Of a stretch of DNA of 64,000 bases, positions 19,190-27,803 are shown piece after piece. Below the pieces are notes generated by a model. That model had not been told where the DNA came from, made no database searches, and was given only the letters and a program-made list of their open reading frames with translations. The position numbers were made by a program, and so were the translations under genes. Origin of the DNA: JAWKUK01 sp041398605 (GTDB lineage Bacteria > Planctomycetota > UBA1135 > GCA-002686595). Where the stretch lies: positions 124,001 through 188,000 of the forward strand of contig JAWKUK010000014.1 in NCBI GenBank assembly GCA_041398605.1. Direction: 5' to 3'. Each line of letters begins with the position of its first letter. Positions within the stretch are counted from its first letter, which is position 1.

Positions 19190-21849
19190 TTAGGGACGAA
19201 AATCAGGGCGTGAGAAGGCAGGTGTGACGTGAACGCCCCCGCAACAGAGGTGAATGAGTGCCATGAGTGCGAAGGCGTCATGGAAGCCGAATGCTCTGCG
19301 AGTGATGGTCCTGATCTTGCCATTGAGGCCCTCGGTCCTGGCATTCGTGAACCGCGTGCGGATGTACTCGACGACGCCCTCCAGATGTGTCTCGATCGTC
19401 TTCGCGACTCGGCCGAAGTGGCGTAGTCCAGTCGCCCGAGCGTCGGCAATCCACGCCGAGGCGAGAAATCGGCCGATATTGATCGGGGCGCCTGGCCAAG
19501 GACGTCGACAAACGCACTCCCCGAGCAGGTAGGCCGTGTACAGCGGCTCGTTAGCGATTCGGAGCCTTCGCTGAGCGTGAGTCGATCAGCGTCGGTGAGG
19601 TTCCAGGCGCTCTTCTGGGTGGGGACTCGCGTGCCCTTGAGCCGCGAGCGTTGATCTCGATCCTCCGCGGTCTGAACCTCGACGACGGCGCTGTCTCGTC
19701 CAGGGCGTCCTGCACGAGTCGTTGAACGTGGAAGCGGTCGAAGATCGCACGCCCCGGGCACGTGCTCGTGGACTGCCTTGATGAACGCGCCCGACATGTC
19801 GATGGTGACGGATTCGAGCTTCGCGCCCGTTCGGGGGCCTCAGAGCCTCGAAGAACGCGCGAAGGCTCCTGCGCCTTTGCCCTTGTACTCGTCCACACGA
19901 CCGTACCGCGTTCGTGGTCGACGACGGTCGGACGTACCAAGCGGTGCTTGTGATAGCCGGAGCCTCGTCAATGCCGATGTGTCGGAGGCCGTTGAGGGCG
20001 GGCCCCTGTGCGTAACGAGGTTGCTGAACCACGCTCCGGATCAGATTCGCGCCACCGAGCGATAGGTCGTCCGGAGCGTCTGGCTGACGAAGGTCATGCT
20101 GGCATGCTTGGTGAAGTAGGCACACCGCTCCTCAAAGGCCAGCGTGAAGTGGCTGTCGTGTGCAGCCCAGGGGACCTTCTCAGTCGTGGTCTTCCGGCAT
20201 CGCCTGCACTTGACGCGCCGCATCTCGTACTGGAGGTGGACCTTCCAGCCCAGACAGTCGAGGTGTTCCACGGTGATGCAACCCCATTTCTGTAAATTCA
20301 GCGGCGTGTTCGGGATCAGTTGGTCTCGAAGGTGGAGTAGGTGCGGCCGGACTCCTCTAGTCGTCAGAGATCTCGACGGCGAGAGCGGTGGCCAGTCTTA
20401 GGAGTGACTTCGTGTTTTTGGGAAGAGGGATGCGACTCGAGTGCGCCGCTTTAGTTCGCGGCGATAATGCCTGACGGAGTTGGAAGTGCGAAGGCGTCGC
20501 CGGTGATCGGAGCAGACGGAGAAGACGGCGAGCCCTCGCGCCGTTCCGTCGGTTTTCGGCCGCGGCGAGCCAGCCGGACTTGGCGTAGCGTTCGACGGTG
20601 ACGCGGACGAGGGCCTCTGCGTGCGCGAGGTCCGGCGCGCGAAGACCGCGCGGATGTCGTCGGCCACAGAACTGGCTACGGTCGAGCTTGCTGACGTATG
20701 CCTGAGCGTTGCGTTGCAGGTGGAACTGGCACCGCTGCCAGGCCACGCGCCAGGAAGGAGGCGCGAAGGGCGGCCTTGATTCCGGCGTGGTCGTCGCTGG
20801 TGACGAGGCTGGACACCGCGCAGTCCGCGGAGGATGAGGCTGTCGATGAACGCTCTCCAGTGAACCTCCGCCTCGGAGGTGGCGACACTCGATGCCCAGG
20901 AGGACACGCTTGCCGTCCTGCCTAACGCCCATGGCCACGAGAATGGCGGCGCTGACGACGACGCCGCCGATGCGCACTGCAGCGGCGTCGAGCACGAGGC
21001 AGCAGGTCCACCGCGTTGGCGCTACGCGGCGAGCCTCCTCTCGTCGAGGAGGGCCGTAGCTCGAGAGACTTGGAGGAGGAAACCTCTGTCCCGCAGAGTT
21101 CCTCGGTGATCGCCTTGACTCGACGAGTGGAGACCCTGGATGTACATCTCGGCGATGGCGGCTCTTGAGCGCGCGCTCAGAGCGAGGCCGCGCTCGAGAG
21201 CGTTGGGGTAGAAGCGCTCACCGTTCTCGCCAGCCTGGCGAACCTGGGGAACGCCGACTGGAACGCCCATGCGGGTCGTGAGGTCTTGGCCTTGAAGCTG
21301 TTGGCCTGGGGCGCGCCGGTCGTCGGAACGTTCGTACGGGGACGCGCCGAGATACTTGGTGCGCTCGATCTTCATGGCCTCGTTGAAGAGGATCTGCAGG
21401 ACGTTGGCCATGCTGTCGAAACCGTGCTCGTTCAGGAGTTCCAGGGCGAGGCTGAGGTTGGTAGGCTCGGAGGAGTGGTGGGTCATCGGTGGCTCTGGTG
21501 GTTAGAGGTATTCACCACGAGACCAATCGATGGCCCGCCACGCAACCGTCAAGCTGAACGACCAGCCCACGAAGGGGCCAGGCCGATTCCTCGTGCCCGC
21601 CGAGATGTTAGGCGGGTGCGAGCACGTTGCTTGTTCCATCGAATCAGCGGCAAGGCAGGCGCCGACCGGCCCCGCCTTGCGGACCCGACGGTCATGGACC
21701 CTGCGGCACTTGCAGCCGCACAGCGAACATCGGGGCACTCGCCAGTGCGGTCGCACATCGGCGACGATGCCGTCGGCGTCGAGGGTGAACCCCGTGACGA
21801 AGACGTGGTAGATGGCGAAGAGCAATCGGAGTAGAGTCGTGGCGCGCAT
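19190..21849 (-). pseudogene. ISL3-family transposase, frameshifted and split by an IS256-family element
   Basis: Read from the right: the zinc-finger N-terminus (GIVADVRPHWRVPRCSLCGC, then KCRRVHDRRVRK) ends near 21,680. The sequence resumes at about 20,275 with HLDCLGWKVHLQYEMRRVKC, KVPWAAHDSHFTLAFEE and SQTLRTTYRSVARI. Then come the DDE-domain pieces GLRHIGIDE, VVDHERGTVVW, MSGAFIKAVHEHVPGA, IFDRFHVQRLVQDALDE and AWNLTDADRL in different frames, and a C-terminus ending VTPAFSRPDFRP whose TAA lies inside the left inverted repeat. At least five frame changes are needed to join these pieces. All are small indels; the residues themselves are well conserved. Confidence 0.85.
20316..21486 (-). 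pseudogene. IS256-family (mutator-type) transposase, frameshifted, inside the ISL3 element
   Basis: Starts at ATG 21486 (MTHHSSEPTNLSLALELLNE), continues with ILFNEAMKIERTKYLGASPY, then through several frames: RFYPNALERGL, AIAEMYIQG, AAVRIGGVVVSAAILVAMGV, SEAEVHWRAFIDSL, WQRCQFHLQRNAQAYV, RRRLRTSN and KRRTRVASLFP, and ends GRTYSTFETN before TGA at 20318-20316. The order is that of IS256-family transposases (DDE with the W-QRC-FH motif). The element's own ends lie near 20,277 on the left and roughly 21,660 on the right, but I could not identify a matching inverted-repeat pair, so its limits are approximate. At least four frame changes are needed. Confidence 0.8.
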
Positions 21850-22002
21850 GGGGTGGGTGGAGCTGAAGGCTTCGATACCCCCAGCATGCCGCTCACCTCA
21901 CGCGCACTCACGCCCTTCTCCGGAAACATCGAGGAAAGGGTCCAATCGTCGATTCGAGGCCGAACCCGCCCATCGCACCGTCCCTAAAGCAGCAGGAGAG
22001 CC

Positions 22003-22010
22003 ATGATCTA
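22003..22010. other. Target-site duplication, right copy
   Basis: ATGATCTA, identical to 19167-19174. Joining the two flanks through one copy restores an open frame of the interrupted secreted-protein gene. Confidence 0.88.
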
Positions 22011-22143
22011 CCGGGCCGCTCTGAATGCTTCTGGCCAGTGGCCGCCGAACGGGCGCGACCTCAACCCGTTCCTCCACCTACGCTTCTCCGCTTGGGCAGG
22101 CGGCGCGGCGGCTCCGGGCATCGTCTGCCTGATCGCTCTGGTC

Positions 22144-22160
22144 CCCTGACCCAGTCAGGG
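22144..22160 (+). promoter_or_regulatory. Hairpin overlapping the ribosome-binding site of propeller gene 1
   Basis: CCCTGAC-CCA-GTCAGGG is a perfect 7-bp stem with a 3-base loop, ending 11 bp before ATG 22172. The GGGAG that would serve as Shine-Dalgarno sequence begins in its right arm. It also covers the stop codon of the upstream frame. The same hairpin is present before genes 2 (24062-24078) and 4 (27776-27792) and is broken before copy 3. Confidence 0.6.
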
Positions 22161-22171
22161 AGTCATCCACG

Positions 22172-23946
22172 ATGAAGCCAATCCAAGTCTTCCTTCTTGC
22201 CTCACCGTTCGCGTTGGGACTTGCCCAAGCTACTCAGCAGCCGGTCCAGATCATTGATTCGACGATCATTCCGAATCTCGAGGGATTCTTCGGGCTCTCC
22301 GTTGATATGGATGGGGGGACTTTGGCGATCGGGTCACGGGAAGTGATCCCTGGGAATTCCACGCGAGGCCGAGTCGCCGTCTATTCCCAACCGTCACCCT
22401 CGGGGCCGTGGGTCCATACTCAGGACCTGGGGCTTGAGCCGTTGTTTCCGAACCCGGGGAGTTCGACGTTCGGCGCGATGATCGAGATCGCTGGTGACTC
22501 ACTGATGACCGCGGGCATTTTTTGTTGGGAATTCATGCGCGTCGGTGGTCGATGGCAACAGCACGAGGAGATTCGCACGCCGACGATTCCGGGTTGGTAC
22601 TTCATGGGCGGAATCTTCTCAATGTCATACGACGGCCAGACGCTCCTGACTGGGTTCCATCAAGCGCAAATCGCGCCCGGCGTGCTCGACCCAGCCGCGA
22701 CGTTTTGGGAGCGGAATGGGACGTGGACGCCCGTCTGGACTGTCCGTGGCTCCGACTTGGGCCTCCCGGTGGACAACACGGGTTTTGGGGCATTCACGGC
22801 ACTGTCCGGAGACCTCGCGGCGGTCTCCGCCTGGAGAGCACCGTCCGGCAACGTCACCGATGTCGGCGCGGTCTTTACATTCCGCCGCGTGAACGGCGTT
22901 TGGCAATACGAACAGACACTCAATCGACCAGGGCAGGCAACCCACGACCATCAATTCGGAGTCGCGTTGGCGATGGACAACGACTGGCTCTTCGTTGCGT
23001 GTTTCTATGACATCGGCGACGTCTCCTCGATCTACGCCTACCGCAGGGTCCCTGGGCTCGGCTGGCAATTCCATTCGAAGATCAATCCGACCGTTGGCAA
23101 CACCGCGGGCCTGCCGTTCCTTGGGCTCGCCGGAAAGATCGACTGGGTGGCTCCCTACCTCGCGGTGACGGCCGGCTCCTACATCGCCCCGCCCGCGACG
23201 CCCGGCGCGCCAGCAAACGGTGTTGGAGCGGTGTTTGTCTACGAGCTCTGCGGGGACGTCTGGAACCAGCACCTCGGACTGGCGGCGCCCCCAGTCCTCG
23301 GCTATTCGGGCATCGGCACGGAGCGAGACGGCATGGCCTTCGACGGCGAGACCATCGCCGTCGGCGGCCCCAGCTGGTGGGGCGGGAGCCCGCCCGTCAA
23401 CGACCGCGGCATAGCGGCGGTCGCAGAGTTCCGCCCGGGCAACCCCGGGTCTTGCCTCGAGGTTGGGCGTATCGCCTGTGACCCGAGCACGCCTGAAACG
23501 ACGGACTGTCCGTGTGGCGTGCCGATGACGCCGGGGCGCGGTTGCCCGAACCCGGTCGGGCCCGGGGCGCGCCTCTACGTCCAGGGCGGCTTCAACGAGG
23601 CCGAGGCGCGGCGCGTGCTCGTCGAGGGCTTGCCGCCCGAGAGCACCGTCCTGCTGGCCGTCGGCCGCTCCGTCGCGAGCCAATTGCCCGCGGCGTGGTC
23701 AACGGCGACGGCGTGGTGCATCGACCCCATCGTCCGGGCCTCACCCGCGTCGCGCGCGCCGACGCCGCCGGCAACGCGGTCTTCGACCATGTGATCCTGC
23801 AACCCCACGCCTCCGGCACGACGGGCTGGCAGATCCCCCTACAAGCGCTCTACCGCTCGCCCGCGCCCAGCACCTGCGGCGGCCGCTGGAACGCCACCCA
23901 AGCCGTACAGTTCACCATCAGCAGCTTCGGCTACCACCTCCCGTAG
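22172..23946 (+). CDS. Secreted seven-bladed FG-GAP-like propeller protein, copy 1 (3' frameshift)
   Basis: A signal peptide (KPIQVFLLASPFALGLAQA) precedes about seven blade repeats, each with an FG-GAP-like 'FGLSVDMDGGTLAIGS' / 'GAVFTFRR' pattern, suggesting an integrin-alpha-like propeller on the cell surface. After it comes a Cys-rich C-terminal domain (CPCGVPMTPGRGCPNP, then GPGARLYVQGG) of a kind common at the ends of secreted planctomycete proteins. The frame holds to about 23,690; three small deletions relative to copy 4 then make it stop at 23,794 (540 residues) instead of the full end at TAG 23944-23946. Sequence type: block A1 (FPNPGSSTF...YFMGGIFSM) with block B1 (NTGFGAFTALSGD). 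Its first ~30 mature residues (TQQPVQIIDSTIIPN) differ from the other three copies. Confidence 0.85.
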
Positions 23947-24061
23947 CGCCCGGCTCGATGGCGAGGAACGGATGATCCGTTGGCTCCGCCACCGCCTAGC
24001 GGTTGTCGTTCCCACCGGTGGCGCGGCGGCTCCAGGCCTCGTCTGCCTGATCGCTCTGGTC

Positions 24062-24078
24062 CCCTGACCCAGTCAGGG
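24062..24078 (+). promoter_or_regulatory. Hairpin overlapping the ribosome-binding site of propeller gene 2
   Basis: Identical CCCTGAC-CCA-GTCAGGG stem-loop, ending 11 bp before ATG 24090. Confidence 0.6.
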
Positions 24079-24089
24079 AGTCATCCACG

Positions 24090-25856
24090 ATGAAGCCAAT
24101 CCAAGTCTTCCTTCTTGCCTCACCGTTCGCGTTGGGACTTGCCCAAGCTGCTCAGCAGCCGGCCCAAGTCATCGAGACGCAGTTTGTCACCAACTTCGAG
24201 GGATTCTTCGGGCTCTCCGTTGATATGGATGGCGGAACTCTGGCGATCGGGTCACGGGAAGTGATCCCCGGGAATTCCACGCAAGGCCGAGTCGCCGTCT
24301 ATTCCCGACCGTCACCCTCGGGGCCGTGGGTCCATACTCAGGACTTGGGGCTCGAGCCGTTGTACACACAGTCCGGTGGCGCGGGATTCGGCACCATGAT
24401 CGAGGTCGCGGGCGACTCGCTCATGACCGCTGGTGGACTGTGTTGGGAGTTCAAGCGCGTCGGTGGCCGATGGCAGCAGCTCGAGCAGATTTTCCCTCCC
24501 ACGATTCCGGGTTGGTACACCTTGAGCGGTGTCCTCTCAATGGCATACGACGGCCAGACGCTCCTGACCGGGTTCCATCAAGCGCAGATCGCGCCCGGCG
24601 TGCTCGACCCGGCCGCGACGTTTTGGGAGCGAAATGGGACGTGGACGCCCGTCTGGACTGTCCGCGGTTCCGACTTAGGCCTGCCGGTGGACAACACGGG
24701 TTTTGGGGCCTTTACGGCGCTCTCTGGAGACCTCGCTGCGGTGTCCGCCTGGAGAGCACCGTCGGGCAACGTCACGGATGTCGGCGCGGTCTTTACGTTC
24801 CGCCGCGTGAACGGCGTTTGGCAGTACGAGCAGACACTCAATCGACCTGGGCAAGCGACACACGACCACAAATTTGGGGTCGGGTTGGCGATGGACAACG
24901 ACTGGCTCTTCGTCGCGTGTTTCCGTGACATCGGCGACGTCTCTTCGATCTACGCCTACCGCAGGGCCCCTGGGCTTGGCTGGCAGTTTCATTCCAAGAT
25001 CAATCCGACCGTTGGTAACACCGCGGGCCTCCCGTTCCTTGGGCTCGCCGCAAAGATCGACTGGGTGGCGCCGTACCTCGCGGTGACGGCCGGCTCCTAC
25101 ATCGCCCCGCCCGCGACGCCCGGTGCGCCGGCAAACGGTGTTGGAGCGGTGTTTGTCTACGAGCTCTGCGGGGACGTCTGGAACCAGCACCTCGGACTGG
25201 CAGCGCCGCCATCTTTCGGATATTCGGGCATCGGCACACGCCGAGACGGCATGGCCTTCGACGGTGAGACCATCGCCGTCGGCGGCCCCAACTGGTGGGG
25301 CGGGAGCCCGCCCGTCAACGACCGTGGCATCGCAGCGGTCGCGGAGTTCCGACCAGGCAACCCCGGGTCCTGCCTCGAGGTCGGGCGTATCGCCTGCGAC
25401 CCGAGCACGCCTGAAACGACGGACTGCCCGTGTGGCGTGCCGATGACGCCGGGGCGCGGCTGCCCGAACCCGGTCGGGCCCGGGGCGCGCTCACGTCCAG
25501 GGGCGGCTTCAACGAGGCCGAGGCGCGGCGCGTGCTCGTCGAGGCTTACCGCCCGAGAGCACCGTCCTGCTGGCCGTCGGCCGCTCCGTCACCAAGCCAA
25601 TTGCCCGCGGGCGTAGTCAACGGCGACGGCGTGTAGTGCATCGACCCCATTGTCCGGCCTCACCGCGTCGCGCGCCGACGCCGCCGGTAACGCGGTCTTC
25701 GACCATGTGATCCTGCAACCCCACGCCTCCGGCACGACGGGCTGGCAGATCCCCTACAAGCGCTCTACCGCTCGCCGCGCCCAGCACCTGCGGCGGCCGC
25801 TGGAACGCCACCAGCCGTACATCACCATCGGCAGCTTCGGCTACCACCTCCCGTAG
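24090..25856 (+). CDS. Secreted seven-bladed FG-GAP-like propeller protein, copy 2 (3' frameshift)
   Basis: Same design as copy 1: signal peptide, seven blades, Cys-rich C-terminal domain. The frame is clean from ATG 24090 to about 25,488. A 2-base loss and a 1-base gain in GARLYVQGG then shift it, so it stops at 25,616 (508 residues); the equivalent of the normal stop is TAG 25854-25856. Several more small deletions follow in the last 350 bp. Sequence type: block A2 (YTQSGGAGF...YTLSGVLSMAYDGQ) with block B1 (NTGFGAFTALSGDLAAVSAW). Mature N-terminus as in copies 3 and 4 (AQQPAQVIETQFVTNF). Confidence 0.85.
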
Positions 25857-25925
25857 CGCCCGGCTCGATGGCGAGGAACGGATGATCCGTTGGTCCGCCA
25901 CCGCCTCGCGGTTGTCGTTCCCACC

Positions 25926-27730
25926 GGTGGCGCGGCGGCTCCAGGCCTCGTCTGCCTGATCTGGTCCCTTGACCCAGTCAGGTCATCGTGAAGCCAATCC
26001 AAGTCTTCCTTCTTGCCTCACCGTTCGCGTTGATTGCCCAAGCTGCTCGGCAGCCGGCCCAAGTCATCGAGACGCAGTTTGTCACCAACTGAGGGATTCT
26101 TCGGGCTCCTGTTGATATGGATGGCGGAACTCTGGCGATCGTCACGAGTGATCCCCGGAATTCCACGCAAGGCCGAGTCGCCGTTGTTGACCGTCACCAG
26201 GGCCGTGGGTCCATACTCAGGACTTGGGGCTGAGCCGTTGTACACAGTCCGGTGGCGCGGGATTCGGCACCATGATCGAGGTCGCGGGCGACTCGCTCAT
26301 GACCGCTGGTGGACTGTGTTGGGAATTCAAGCGCGTCGGCCGATGGCAGCACGAGCAGATTTTCCTCCCACGATTCCAGGTTGGTACACCTTGAGCGGTG
26401 TCCTCTCAATGTCATACGACGGCCAGACGCTCTGACCGGGTTCCAAGCGCAGATCGCGCCCGGCGTGCTCGACCCGGCCGCGACGTTTTGGGAGCGAAAT
26501 GGGCATGGACGCCCGTCTGACTGTCCGCGGTTCCGACTTGCCTCCCGGTGACAACACGAACTTTGGTGTTGTCACGGCGCCTCTGAGACCCGCGGCCATC
26601 TCGGCCACGCGAGCACCGTCCGGTAACGTCACGGATGTCGGCGCGGTCTTTACGTTCCGCCGCGTGAGCGGCATTTAGCACGAGCAGACACCATCGACCC
26701 GGGCAAGCGACACGACCATGGATTTGGCATGTCCCTACGTGGATCGAACTGGCTGTTCGCACACTGCTCGCGCGATTGGCGACGTTCCTTCGATCTACGC
26801 TACCGTAGGACGCCAGGCCTGGTGGCAGCTTCACTCGAAGATCAGTCCGACCGTTAAGCAGCACGGCGGCTCCCGTTCTGACTCGGCGCAAAGTTGGACT
26901 GGTGGCGCCGTACCTCGCGGTGACGGCCGGTCCTACATCGCCCGCGACGCCCGGCGCGCCAGCAAACTGTCGGGCGGTGTTTGTTTACGAACTCGCAGGG
27001 ACGTTGGAACCAGCACCTCGACTGAGCGCGCCGTCCTTCGGATATTCGGGCATCGGCACGCGCCGAGACGGCATGGCCTTCGACGGCGAGACCGCCGTCG
27101 GCGGCCCCAATTGGGGGTGAGGCCCGCCCGTCAACGACCGCGGCATAGCGGCGGTCACGAGTTCCGCCCAGGCAGCGGGTCTTGCCTCGAGGTTGGGCGT
27201 ATCGCCTGTGACCCGAGCACGCCTGAAACGACGGATGTCCGTGTGGCGTGCCGATGACGCCGGGGCGCGGTTGCCCGGCCGGGCCCGGGCGCGCCTCTAC
27301 GTCCAGGCGGCTTCAACGAGGCCGAGGCGCGGCGTGCTCGTCGAGGCTTGCCGCCCGAAGCACTCCTGCTGGCCGTCGGCCGCTCCGTCGCGAGCCAATT
27401 GCCCGCGGGCGTGGTCAACGGCGACGGCGTGTGGTGCATCGACCCCATCGTCTCGGGCCTCACCCGCGTCGCGCGCGCCGACGCCGCCGGTAACGCGGTC
27501 TTCGACCATGTGATCCTGCAACCCCATCGGCACGACGGGCTGGCAGATCCCCCTGCAAGCGCTCTACCGCTCGCCCGCGCCCAGCACCTGCGGCGGCCGC
27601 TGGAACGCCACCCAAGCCGTACAGTTCACCATCAGCAGCTTCGGCTACCACCTCCCGTAGCGCCCGGCTCGATGGCGAGGAACGGATGATCCGTTGGCTC
27701 CGCCACCGCCTCGCGGTTGTCGTTCCCACC
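25926..27730 (+). repeat. Tandem repeat unit 3 of 4, rich in small deletions
   Basis: 1,805 bp, about 100 bp shorter than units 1 and 2 through dozens of 1-6 base losses spread along its length. No single large deletion is seen. Confidence 0.88.
25988..27660 (+). pseudogene. Propeller gene copy 3, frameshifted throughout
   Basis: The start has become GTG (an A is missing from CGATGAAG) and the upstream hairpin and GGGAG are damaged. Fragments of the same protein appear in all three frames: GTLAIGS-like remains, GVLSMSYDGQ, IAPGVLDPAATFWERNG, YSGIGTRRDGMAFDGET and EVGRIACDPSTPETTD. No frame is longer than about 180 codons. Its sequence type can still be read: block A2 (TTCAAGCGCGTC, TTGAGCGGTGTCCTCTC) with block B2 (AACTTTGGTGTTGTCACGGC). 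Nearly every difference from its neighbours is a deletion of one to a few bases, a pattern as easily made by an unpolished assembly as by decay. Confidence 0.8.
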
Positions 27731-27775
27731 GGTGGCGCGGCGGCTCCAGGCCTCGTCTGCCTGATCGCTCTGGTC

Positions 27776-27792
27776 CCCTGACCCAGTCAGGG
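27776..27792 (+). promoter_or_regulatory. Hairpin overlapping the ribosome-binding site of propeller gene 4
   Basis: CCCTGAC-CCA-GTCAGGG again, 11 bp before ATG 27804. Confidence 0.6.
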
Positions 27793-27803
27793 AGTCATCC
27801 ACG

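Larger units (their letters stand above)
19175..22002 (-). mobile_element. ISL3-family insertion sequence carrying a nested IS256-family element
   Basis: The ends are perfect 24-bp inverted repeats (19175-19198 and 21979-22002, outer bases GGCTCTCCTGCTGC) flanked by the 8-bp direct repeat ATGATCTA. The minus-strand coding content belongs to the ISL3 transposase family. Total length is 2,828 bp; removing the inner element leaves about 1.4 kb, a normal ISL3 size. Both transposases are frameshifted many times, so the element looks immobile as written. The clean ends and exact target duplication mean that the insertion itself is not ancient, which sits oddly with so many frameshifts. Confidence 0.9.
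18952..22149 (+). pseudogene. Small secreted-protein gene interrupted by a nested insertion sequence
   Basis: A good ribosome site (AGGAGG, about 8 bp upstream) precedes ATG 18952. The 51-codon frame from it runs to 19107, but a signal peptide (LALAIASLVLILARSSS, then IASAAPQNP) appears in the neighbouring frame, and a third frame continues as DLSAVNDPTSSG to the ISL3 insertion. With the element and one copy of the target duplication removed, that last frame continues without a break through YRAALNASGQWPPNGRDLNP and ends at TGA 22147-22149 (...GIVCLIALVP). So an exported protein of about 110 residues once ran across the site and now carries two frameshifts and the insertion. Its last 16 codons are also part of the repeat unit copied four times downstream. 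Function unknown. Confidence 0.65.
22099..24016 (+). repeat. Tandem repeat unit 1 of 4 (~1.9 kb)
   Basis: Begins within the last codons of the interrupted gene (GGCGGCGCGGCGGCTCC) and contains leader, propeller gene 1 and trailing spacer, 1,918 bp. The next unit starts at the matching GGTGGCGCGGCGGCTCC. Confidence 0.88.
24017..25925 (+). repeat. Tandem repeat unit 2 of 4
   Basis: 1,909 bp, colinear with unit 1. The spacer after gene 1 contains a 7-bp dyad AACGGATGATCCGTT (23967-23981), which could be a weak terminator and also follows the later copies. Confidence 0.88.
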
